The translations under genes and the position numbers were made by a program. From assembly GCA_025358395.1 (NCBI GenBank), contig JANYJT010000095.1, positions 1-12,845 of the forward strand: 12,845 nucleotides of DNA. Direction: 5' to 3'. This DNA comes from Bacteroidia bacterium. GTDB lineage: Bacteria; Bacteroidota; Bacteroidia; Bacteroidales; Prolixibacteraceae. Positions 6,722 to 12,845 of the stretch are shown piece after piece. How positions within the stretch are numbered: position 1 is the first letter of the stretch; every line of letters begins with the position of its first letter. The notes below the pieces were generated by a model that did no database searches, was not told the origin of the DNA, and worked only from the letters and a program-made list of their open reading frames with translations.

Positions 6722-6967
6722 ATGGAAATTTCAGTTGTACAAATAGGTAATTCCAAAGGAATCAGGTTGAGTAAGACCTTGATTGAAAAGTACCACATTA
6801 AAGATACTATTGAATTGGTATTGGCGGAGGATTACATGATTTTGAAGCCTCAAACGATACCTAGAAAAGGCTGGGATATGGCTTTCAAAGAGATGCATGA
6901 AAACAGTGACGATAAACCGTTAATAAATGATGTTTTTGAGGATGAAACGTTTGACGAATGGAAATAA
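6722..6967 (+). CDS. mazE: MazE-like antitoxin (AbrB/SpoVT fold)
   Basis: This 81-residue protein is a likely type II antitoxin that binds DNA as an AbrB-type dimer and neutralises the toxin encoded just downstream. Residues about 1-44 fit the swapped-hairpin DNA-binding domain: VVQIGNSKGIRLSKTLIEKY followed by the ELVLAEDYMILKP strands, the usual MazE/AbrB pattern. The C-terminal part (46-81) is acidic and probably disordered, ending in a DETFDEW-type segment expected to bind the toxin. Its 3' end overlaps mazF by 10 bp, a typical toxin-antitoxin arrangement allowing coupled translation. Autoregulation at the promoter at 6665-6697 is expected by analogy. The gene is AT-rich compared with the nuo genes around it, suggesting acquisition. 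A simple AbrB-like regulator is unlikely given the overlapping toxin gene. Confidence 0.9.
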   Translation: MEISVVQIGNSKGIRLSKTLIEKYHIKDTIELVLAEDYMILKPQTIPRKGWDMAFKEMHENSDDKPLINDVFEDETFDEWK

Positions 6968-7281
6968 GGCAATACGACATAGCTCTGGTAAATCTGGATC
7001 CAACCATTGGAAGCGAGATAAAAAAAACTCGTCCATGCGTTGTAATATCGCCTAATGAGATGAATAGGAATTTAAATACTGTTGTAATTGCTCCAATGAC
7101 CAGTCTGGCAAAATTTTACCCAACGAGAGTAAATGTCAAACATGATAATAAAAATGGTTGGATTATTTTAGACCAAATTAGAACAGTGGATAATCAAAGG
7201 GTGATAAAAATTCTTGACAGCTTGACTTCTTTAGAGATAAAGAAAGTTAAGTCTGTATTAAAGGAGATATACGTTGATTAA
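6958..7281 (+). CDS. mazF: MazF/PemK-family mRNA interferase toxin
   Basis: This 107-residue protein belongs to the MazF/PemK (CcdB-like fold) family of sequence-specific endoribonucleases, which cleave mRNA and stop growth when the antitoxin is lost. Visible family features are DPTIGSEIKKTRPCVVISPN (14-33), the following VVIAPMTS strand, and DQIRTVDNQRV (72-82). R25 and T48 occupy the positions of the catalytic Arg and Thr described for Bacillus MazF, so the enzyme looks active. The start ATG lies inside the end of mazE (10-bp overlap). Base composition is clearly lower in GC than nuoK (about 32% over 7081-7260 against about 52% over 7681-7860, counted by hand). Cut-site specificity cannot be read from the sequence. 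Confidence 0.94.
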   Translation: MEIRQYDIALVNLDPTIGSEIKKTRPCVVISPNEMNRNLNTVVIAPMTSLAKFYPTRVNVKHDNKNGWIILDQIRTVDNQRVIKILDSLTSLEIKKVKSVLKEIYVD

Positions 7282-7291
7282 TACCATACAT

Positions 7292-7525
7292 ATGAGCGAA
7301 AGAGACGAATTGATCAGGGTTTTTACGGGGAGTGAAATTTTAGTAATAATGCTCAAGGGAGCTTTGGAGGAAATTGGAATTGGATCACTTGTTCAAAATG
7401 AATTCCAATCGGGCATGTCGGCCGGGATAGGTGGATACCCTTCTTGCGTTGACTTGTACATTCAACAATCGGACCTCCAAAATGCGGAACCTTTGATCAA
7501 TGAATTTATTCAAGCAAATAATTAA
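7292..7525 (+). CDS. small DUF2007-like protein (putative signal-transducing family)
   Basis: From ATG 7292 this encodes 77 residues. The pattern LIRVFTGSEI...LKGALEEIGIGSLVQNEF...VDLYIQQSDLQNAEPLINEFI resembles the DUF2007 family, a small ferredoxin-like alpha/beta domain annotated as a putative signal transducer with no firm biochemical role. No signal peptide, membrane segment or metal-binding motif is seen. An in-frame TTG at 7274 overlaps the mazF end, but ATG 7292, 10 bp after the mazF stop, is preferred. It could belong to the toxin-antitoxin cassette as a third gene, or be a resident gene next to nuoK; spacing favours co-transcription with mazEF. It is followed by a nonamer repeat array. 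The family assignment is from pattern memory and is moderately sure. Confidence 0.75.
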   Translation: MSERDELIRVFTGSEILVIMLKGALEEIGIGSLVQNEFQSGMSAGIGGYPSCVDLYIQQSDLQNAEPLINEFIQANN

Positions 7526-7547
7526 TTTGTGAAACTGCCTCAAAACT

Positions 7548-7603
7548 AAGTACTTTAGTCAATTTAGTTCACTTTAGTCACTTTAGTCACTTTAGTCACT
7601 TTT
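7548..7603 (+). repeat. nonamer array downstream of the DUF2007-like gene
   Basis: Six units with small length variation lie in the gap before nuoK: AAGTACTTT, AGTCAATTT, AGTTCACTTT and then three AGTCACTTT copies. The same unit types in the same orientation and start order (AAGTACTTT first, AGTTCACTTT later) occur at 6630-6676, so the mazEF/DUF2007 segment lies between direct repeats. The heptamer and GATGCG core seen in the other tracts are absent here. No transcription terminator is evident between the array and nuoK. Confidence 0.85.
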
Positions 7604-7636
7604 CATAATGGAAATAGAACTTTATACCGTAAAACA

Positions 7637-7954
7637 ATGCAAAACCTGAATATCATCCCGCTCGACTACTACATCTTCTTCTGCTCGGCGCTTTTTGCCA
7701 TCGGAGTGGTGGGTGTCCTTGTCAAGCGAAATGCCCTGGTCATCTTCATGTCGATCGAGCTGATGCTGAATTCAGCCAACCTGCTTTTGGCCGCTTTTTC
7801 GGCTTACAGGAATGATCCGGCCGGACAGATTTTCGTCTTTTTTATCATGGTGGTAGCTGCCGCTGAAGTAGCCATCGGGCTTGCATTGCTGGTCATGATC
7901 TACCGGTCGACCCACACCATCGACATCAATGTACTCAACAAACTGAAATGGTAA
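7637..7954 (+). CDS. nuoK: NADH-quinone oxidoreductase subunit K (NuoK)
   Basis: NuoK (ND4L homologue) is a three-helix membrane subunit of the proton-translocating arm. The protein has 105 residues, the normal size. The two buried glutamates essential in the family are visible: E41 in MSIELMLNSANLLL and E77 in VVAAAEVAIGLALLV, the equivalents of E36 and E72 in E. coli. The C-terminus DINVLNKLKW is also family-like. The ATG at 7637 follows the repeat array by about 33 bp; a 13-codon frame from ATG 7608 overlaps the start but is probably noise. nuoL begins 18 bp downstream. Its separation from nuoJ by more than 1 kb, caused by the cassette, is unusual, as nuoJ and nuoK are normally adjacent. 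Confidence 0.97.
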   Translation: MQNLNIIPLDYYIFFCSALFAIGVVGVLVKRNALVIFMSIELMLNSANLLLAAFSAYRNDPAGQIFVFFIMVVAAAEVAIGLALLVMIYRSTHTIDINVLNKLKW

Positions 7955-7972
7955 ACGCTTAGATTCAACACT

Positions 7973-9877
7973 ATGCTTAGATTTATTTGGCTTATACCGT
8001 TGTTTCCCCTGATTGGATTTCTCCTGATCTCCTTAAATTTCAGGAGGTTTAAAGGGATTACAGCGGGTGTTTTGGCCTCTGCAATGGTTCTGATTCCTTT
8101 TCTGATTTCGCTGGTGCTCCTTGGCAGTTTCCTCACCGGCGCTCCTACGCAAACGGTCGACCTTTTCAGCTGGATCAGCTTCAACCATCTCTCAATCCCA
8201 TTTTCGTTTCTCTTTGACCGTCTTTCGGTGTTGATGCTTCTGATTGTGACCGGAGTCGGATTTTTAATCCATGTCTATTCCATCGGTTACATGAAAGAGG
8301 ACGCGGGTTTCAACCGCTTTTTCGCCTATTTGAATCTCTTCGTATTCTTCATGCTTTTGCTGGTATTGGGTTCCAATTATCTCATTCTTTTTATCGGATG
8401 GGAAGGTGTCGGACTCTCCTCTTACCTGCTTATCGGATTTTGGTTCAAAAACCCGGAGTACAACAATGCCGCCAAGAAAGCATTTATCATGAACCGTATC
8501 GGTGACCTTGGATTCCTGCTTGCGCTATTTCTGTTGATTCAGCAATTTGGCACCTTGAATTTCGCGGAGATATTTGTCAAGAGTTCAACAATCCCGGTAG
8601 GCAGCCTTACAATAACATTTATCACTTTGCTGTTATTTGCAGGAGCAGTTGGCAAAAGTGCTCAGATTCCGCTCTTTACCTGGCTTCCGGATGCAATGGC
8701 CGGACCGACTCCGGTATCCGCACTGATACATGCGGCCACCATGGTCACAGCAGGTATTTATATGGTAGCCAGGTCGAACCTGCTCTTTGTTTTATCTCCG
8801 CTTACCATGATGGTGATCTCCGGAATTGGAATAGCCACTGCCCTGATGGCTGGATGCATCGCCATGTTTCAGAACGATATCAAGAAAATTTTGGCCTATT
8901 CTACGGTAAGTCAATTAGGTTTCATGTTTGTCGCCTTGGGCTCAGGAGCCTTCACAGGGGCTATGTTCCATCTTACAACCCATGCATTCTTCAAAGCACT
9001 GCTTTTTCTCGCTGCCGGAAGTGTTATTCATGCGTTACATGGGGAGCAGGATATCAGGAAGATGGGGGGATTAAGGGATAAAATTCCTGTAACTTTCCGG
9101 CTGTTTGTGGTTGGATCTCTGGCTATTGCAGGTATTCCACCTTTGTCTGGCTTTTTTTCGAAAGACATGATATTGTTGGGCGCTTATCATGCCGGTCCGG
9201 TTCTTTGGACGCTCTCCTTGGTGGCAGCATTGATGACAACCATTTATATGTTCAGGCTATTATTTGTGGTCTTTTGGGGTAAAGCGACCGTAGCGGAAAA
9301 TCCAAATCATCCGATTCATGAGTCACCAAAATCAATGACAATTCCTATGGCAGCCCTGGCATTATTGTCTGTGGTTGGAGGATTTCTTGGGGTCCCTCAT
9401 CTTTTGGGTGGTAGCGACCTGATTGGTTCTTTTCTGGCGCCTGTTTTTGCTACCTCCGAATCATTCGTCAAACAAAGTGGAGCCGAGGTAAGCCCTCAAA
9501 CAGAATTATGGTTGATGATCGTACCATTATTATTGATCTTCGGACTCATCTATCTGACCTATATACGGTTCGTCAAAAAAAGATCCATTGAACAGGCTGA
9601 ACCTGAAAGCTCTTTCGTTACCAATTTAATTTACAGAAAGTTCTATGTTGATGAATTGTACGAAACGATGGTTGAGAAACCGGTTGCATCGATGTCAACC
9701 TTCCTCCACGACATGGTGGAAATTAAAATAATAGACAGATTTGTTAACCGGACTGGTGTTTTTGTGGTGCGGATCGGAAGAAATATCCGGTACATTCAAA
9801 CAGGAAATGTGGGTGCTTATCTGTTTTACATGGTCATTTGCATCATTCTGATCCTATTTCTTAACCTGTTTAAATAA
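7973..9877 (+). CDS. nuoL: NADH-quinone oxidoreductase subunit L (NuoL)
   Basis: NuoL (ND5 homologue) is the distal antiporter-like subunit of the membrane arm, with a long lateral helix running back along NuoM and NuoN. The 634 residues fit the usual 610-650. Buried charged residues of the ion path are present: E144 in GWEGVGLSSYLL, K228 in VGKSAQIPLFTWLPDAM, H253 in LIHAATMVTAGIY, K341 in HAFFKALLF, and K397-D398 in GFFSKDMI. The C-terminal part shows the lateral-helix region (FYVDELYETMVEKP onwards) and a last hydrophobic anchor at about 615-632. About 16 membrane segments are expected by family. The gene is 18 bp after nuoK and 6 bp before nuoM, so it is co-transcribed. No defects were seen. 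Confidence 0.98.
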   Translation: MLRFIWLIPLFPLIGFLLISLNFRRFKGITAGVLASAMVLIPFLISLVLLGSFLTGAPTQTVDLFSWISFNHLSIPFSFLFDRLSVLMLLIVTGVGFLIHVYSIGYMKEDAGFNRFFAYLNLFVFFMLLLVLGSNYLILFIGWEGVGLSSYLLIGFWFKNPEYNNAAKKAFIMNRIGDLGFLLALFLLIQQFGTLNFAEIFVKSSTIPVGSLTITFITLLLFAGAVGKSAQIPLFTWLPDAMAGPTPVSALIHAATMVTAGIYMVARSNLLFVLSPLTMMVISGIGIATALMAGCIAMFQNDIKKILAYSTVSQLGFMFVALGSGAFTGAMFHLTTHAFFKALLFLAAGSVIHALHGEQDIRKMGGLRDKIPVTFRLFVVGSLAIAGIPPLSGFFSKDMILLGAYHAGPVLWTLSLVAALMTTIYMFRLLFVVFWGKATVAENPNHPIHESPKSMTIPMAALALLSVVGGFLGVPHLLGGSDLIGSFLAPVFATSESFVKQSGAEVSPQTELWLMIVPLLLIFGLIYLTYIRFVKKRSIEQAEPESSFVTNLIYRKFYVDELYETMVEKPVASMSTFLHDMVEIKIIDRFVNRTGVFVVRIGRNIRYIQTGNVGAYLFYMVICIILILFLNLFK

Positions 9878-9883
9878 ATACAA

Positions 9884-11326
9884 ATGTTAATAGGATTTCT
9901 CGTCACTTTGCCACTGATTTTTTCATTGCTGCTTTTCGCGATGAAGGACAATACTGCTTTGAACAAGAAAATAGCCCTTGCTTCTTCCCTCATCACGTTT
10001 GTACTTTCAGTAGCGATATTGATAAAATATTTGTCTGATCCGGCTGGATTTCCTGTCTTTCATCCCAATTTTTTCCACATCCTGGGTATTGAATTCAAGC
10101 TTGGTTTGGATGGATTAAGCATGCTTCTAATCTTATTGACGACCTTCCTCTTCCCACTTATCATCTATTCCGGATTTGGTGGAGAAGAACGTCGTAACTC
10201 ATTTTATGCGTTGGTTTTGCTAATGGAAATGGCTTTGATTGGTGTGTTTTCCACGACAGATATCCTGATGTTTTATATCTTTTGGGAGCTTGCGCTGATT
10301 CCTATCTTTTTTGTGGCGATTCTCTGGGGTGGTAAAAATGCCAGGGTCATCACGTTCAAATTCTTCATGTACACCTTGGTTGGCGGACTTTTGATGCTGT
10401 TAGCCATTGTATTTTTATATGCTCGTACTCCTGGTCAGCACTCGTTCGCATTTGCTGAATTTTACAAAGTCATACTGGATCCAGCCTCTCAAAAATGGCT
10501 ATTCTTAGCCTTTTTTCTTGCCTTTGCCATCAAGATCCCCATTTTCCCTTTTCATACCTGGCAGCCGGATCTTTACTTTACCGCTCCAACGCAAGGAACC
10601 ATGCTGCTGGCTGGGATCATGCTGAAAATGGGTGTCTACGGACTGCTTAGATTTATACTTCCTCTTTTGCCTGAAGCCCTTAATGATCTTGGTATTTACG
10701 CTATATTGTTATCGGTTACCGGGATTATCTATGCATCTGTGATAGCTATCAGGCAAAGCGAACTTAAGCGTTTAATTGCTTATTCTTCGCTGGCACATGT
10801 TGGATTAATCTCTGCTGGGGTATTTTCTCAAACCTTTAACGGACTGGAAGGTGCCATGATGCAAATGATTTCTCATGGGGTTAATATTTTCGGATTGTTT
10901 TTCTGTTATGAAATCATCGTCCGACGCACTAAAACAGGCGACATAGCTTCATTGGGAGGTATTGCTTCCAAGGCACCTGTATTCGCAGTCTTTTTCATGG
11001 TTATTCTTCTCGGTAGCATTTCATTGCCATTGACCAATAGTTTTATTGGCGAATTTTTACTTCTCCTTGGCGTCTTTGAATACAACGGATATTTGGCCGC
11101 AGTCGCGGGATTAACCATCATTCTGGGAGCCGTTTACATGCTTTGGATGTACCAGCGAACGATGTACGGAGAAGTGAAGGAAGCAACCGCCGGATTTACT
11201 GATCTAACCCGGCAAGAGCTGCTCGTTTTGGTTCCGGTGGTGGTGATCATTATATGGATTGGTATTTATCCTCGAATGTTTTTGGGAATAGCGGAACCGG
11301 CGGTTAGGAGTATTTTGAAGATTTGA
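9884..11326 (+). CDS. nuoM: NADH-quinone oxidoreductase subunit M (NuoM)
   Basis: NuoM (ND4 homologue) is the second antiporter-like subunit of the membrane arm. The 480 residues are close to the usual 490-510, with about 14 expected membrane helices. Key residues are E135 in YIFWELALIPIFF, K217 in AIKIPIFPFHTWQPD, K248 in IMLKMGVYGLLR, H305 in SSLAHVGLI, and E390 in NSFIGEFLLLLG, which takes the place of the lysine found at this site in NuoL and NuoN, as is typical of NuoM. The usual LPDAH is QPDLY here, a variant that I believe is normal in Bacteroidota. It begins 6 bp after nuoL and is followed by a 137-bp repeat-filled gap before nuoN. Confidence 0.98.
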   Translation: MLIGFLVTLPLIFSLLLFAMKDNTALNKKIALASSLITFVLSVAILIKYLSDPAGFPVFHPNFFHILGIEFKLGLDGLSMLLILLTTFLFPLIIYSGFGGEERRNSFYALVLLMEMALIGVFSTTDILMFYIFWELALIPIFFVAILWGGKNARVITFKFFMYTLVGGLLMLLAIVFLYARTPGQHSFAFAEFYKVILDPASQKWLFLAFFLAFAIKIPIFPFHTWQPDLYFTAPTQGTMLLAGIMLKMGVYGLLRFILPLLPEALNDLGIYAILLSVTGIIYASVIAIRQSELKRLIAYSSLAHVGLISAGVFSQTFNGLEGAMMQMISHGVNIFGLFFCYEIIVRRTKTGDIASLGGIASKAPVFAVFFMVILLGSISLPLTNSFIGEFLLLLGVFEYNGYLAAVAGLTIILGAVYMLWMYQRTMYGEVKEATAGFTDLTRQELLVLVPVVVIIIWIGIYPRMFLGIAEPAVRSILKI

Positions 11327-11338
11327 AGATGGGAAAAT

Positions 11339-11427
11339 GAAACATAAGATATAAGACATGAGAGATGAGATTGATAGATGCGAAAACATTCCAGACATTT
11401 CAAACTTCTTAAACAATTCAAACCCTT
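11339..11427 (+). repeat. composite repeat tract (heptamers, core, nonamers) in the nuoM-nuoN gap
   Basis: Starting about 12 bp after the nuoM stop there are five purine-rich heptamers (GAAACAT, AAGATAT, AAGACAT, GAGAGAT, GAGATTG at 11339-11373), then a core ATAGATGCG, and then four degenerate nonamers beginning with ACATT or ACTTC types (about 11386-11421). ATAAGACATGAGA at 11351-11363 is identical to 6583-6595 downstream of nuoJ, and the order heptamers, GATGCG core, nonamers is the same. The nonamer sequence itself differs from the CACTTTAGT type used around mazEF, so architecture is better conserved than unit sequence. The remaining bases up to the nuoN ATG are AT-rich; no convincing promoter was seen. 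Confidence 0.75.
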
Positions 11428-11463
11428 AGGATATCAAAATAGTATAAAAATTAATTTGTAAGC

Positions 11464-12843
11464 ATGAAGGCAATTGTAGCCCTAACCATATTGGCAGTTT
11501 TGGTGATGTTTTTCGGTGTACGGAAGATGAAAAAAGTGTTGCTGCCACTTATTTTTGTCGGTTTAATCATTACCATGATATTAAATATCGGAGAGTGGGG
11601 TACTTCTGTTCATTACTTCAATGAGATGTTCATTGCCGACAATTTCAGCATTGCCTTTAGCTCCATCCTGATTCTGATTGCTATTTTAATTTTCATGTTT
11701 GCCAATATCTATTACAAAGGGGTCGAACGACCGCTGGAAGATGTTTATTCATTGATTCTTTTTGCTCTGATTGGTGGAATTGTGATGGCCTCTTTCGGTA
11801 ACCTGATCCTCTTCTTTGTTGGCCTCGAGACCCTTTCAATTTCCTTTTATGTGCTGGCGGGAAGTAAGAAATTCGACATTGCCTCCAACGAAGCGGCGAT
11901 GAAGTATTTCTTAACAGGATCATTCGCCACTGGATTTTTGCTTTTTGGCATTGCTTTGGTCTACGGTGCTTCAGGCTCTTTCAACCTTGAAGCGATTAAT
12001 GCTTTTGTACTTTCCTGCAAAGGAACTGTGCCCATGCTTTTTATTGCCGGAATGTTGCTGATCTTTGTCGGAATGTCCTTTAAAATTGCCGCGGTGCCCT
12101 TTCATTTCTGGTCGCCCGATGTCTACACCGGTTCTCCAACTTTGATTACCGCCTTCATGACTACTGCCGGGAAAGTCGCCAGTATTGCGGCATTTTACCG
12201 TTTGATTTCCATCGCGTTTGTGTCGCTGCATGCTGAATTAGTGACGACCCTCACAGTCATATCGGTGGCCACCATTATCGTTGGAAACTTATCCGCCGTT
12301 TACCAGGATAACCTGAAACGGATGTTTGCCTATTCGGGTGTGGCGCAGTCGGGCTATCTGCTGATGGCGATGATCATTTTAGGCCCCAAATCAGCCGGCA
12401 TTTTGCTCTTTTTTGTACTTTCCTACGTGATTGCCACCATCACTGCCTTTGCGGTTCTGATGCTGATCAGGGAGGAGCGGGGCACCTTCTTCATTCCAGC
12501 CTTCCGCGGTTTGGCGAAAAACAATCCGGTGGAGGCTTTTGCCATGGCCATTGCGATGATGTCGCTGGCCGGGATTCCGCCATTGGCAGGCTTTATGGCC
12601 AAATACAATCTTTTTGTGCTGGCCTCCGAAGGTGGTTATACATGGTTGGTCGTGGTTGCCATCATCGGTTCCATGATCAGCATTTATTTCTATTTCAAGC
12701 CAATCATGGCGAGCTATTTTGCTGATGGTGAACCACAACACAAAATAGAATCAAGCTTCAATTTTAAATTCAACATCATCCTTTGTACCGTTTTGATGAT
12801 CGTGCTGGGTTTTCTGCCGAAGATTATTATCAATCTGCTTTGA
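11464..12843 (+). CDS. nuoN: NADH-quinone oxidoreductase subunit N (NuoN)
   Basis: NuoN (ND2 homologue) is the third antiporter-like subunit, lying next to NuoK in the membrane arm. The 459 residues are normal for the family (about 450-490), with about 14 expected membrane helices. Conserved buried charges are E122 in GLETLSISFYVLAG, K147 in EAAMKYFLTG, K207 in MSFKIAAVPFHFWSPDVY, K237 in TTAGKVASI, and K380 in PPLAGFMAKYNLF. These correspond to the E133, K158, K217, K247 and K395 set of E. coli. The ATG at 11464 follows the nuoM-nuoN repeat gap. The TGA stop at 12841-12843 is two bases before the window edge, so the protein is complete. Confidence 0.98.
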   Translation: MKAIVALTILAVLVMFFGVRKMKKVLLPLIFVGLIITMILNIGEWGTSVHYFNEMFIADNFSIAFSSILILIAILIFMFANIYYKGVERPLEDVYSLILFALIGGIVMASFGNLILFFVGLETLSISFYVLAGSKKFDIASNEAAMKYFLTGSFATGFLLFGIALVYGASGSFNLEAINAFVLSCKGTVPMLFIAGMLLIFVGMSFKIAAVPFHFWSPDVYTGSPTLITAFMTTAGKVASIAAFYRLISIAFVSLHAELVTTLTVISVATIIVGNLSAVYQDNLKRMFAYSGVAQSGYLLMAMIILGPKSAGILLFFVLSYVIATITAFAVLMLIREERGTFFIPAFRGLAKNNPVEAFAMAIAMMSLAGIPPLAGFMAKYNLFVLASEGGYTWLVVVAIIGSMISIYFYFKPIMASYFADGEPQHKIESSFNFKFNIILCTVLMIVLGFLPKIIINLL

Positions 12844-12845
12844 TT

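Noticed and set aside
7608..7649. 13-codon leader peptide overlapping the nuoK start
   Set aside because: It is very short, and nothing suggests attenuation (no run of one codon, no terminator hairpin).

Overview
The window holds most of a respiratory complex I (NADH:quinone oxidoreductase, nuo) operon. All genes are on the + strand, in the canonical order nuoD(partial)-E-F-G-H-I-J-[insert]-K-L-M-N. The start of nuoD is cut off by the window edge, so nuoA, nuoB and nuoC presumably lie upstream; nuoN ends two bases before the right edge. Protein style (short 332-residue NuoG, NuoD/NuoF/NuoH wording), scarcity of Shine-Dalgarno sequences and a TAnnTTTG-type promoter box point to a Bacteroidota member, perhaps of Bacteroidales-like affinity. 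The order-level guess is inference only. Because NuoE, NuoF and NuoG are present, this is the full NADH-oxidising form and not the truncated 11-subunit form.

Layout. 2-1075 is the quinone-site subunit NuoD (3' part). 1076-1192 is a gap with two 21-nt hairpin repeats. 1193-4241 is the NADH dehydrogenase module: NuoE and NuoF overlap by 22 bp, then a repeat-filled gap leads to a short NuoG. 4251-5872 is NuoH and the ferredoxin-like NuoI, tightly packed. 5873-6067 is a gap made almost wholly of nonamer and heptamer repeats. 6068-6571 is NuoJ. 6572-7636 holds a MazEF-type toxin-antitoxin pair and a small DUF2007-like gene, flanked by direct nonamer arrays. 7637-11326 is NuoK, NuoL and NuoM, tightly packed. 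11327-11463 is another repeat-filled gap, and 11464-12843 is NuoN.

How it works together. NuoF (FMN, NADH), NuoE and NuoG take electrons from NADH and pass them along Fe-S clusters to NuoI and on to the quinone site formed with NuoD and NuoH. NuoH, J, K, L, M and N form the membrane arm that moves ions. The expected cluster ligands and the main buried charged residues are all visible, so the complex looks functional.

What is unusual. First, a toxin-antitoxin/DUF2007 cassette sits inside an otherwise canonical complex I operon, with its own probable promoter and lower GC than its neighbours. Second, several intergenic gaps carry one composite repeat family (heptamer array, a core containing GATGCG, nonamer array) in both orientations, giving a 26-bp perfect inverted repeat around nuoJ and direct arrays around the cassette. 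Third, the short NuoG has a C-terminal pair of CxxC motifs. No gene-free stretch exceeds 300 bases, and no tRNA, rRNA, CRISPR array or transposase gene was seen.
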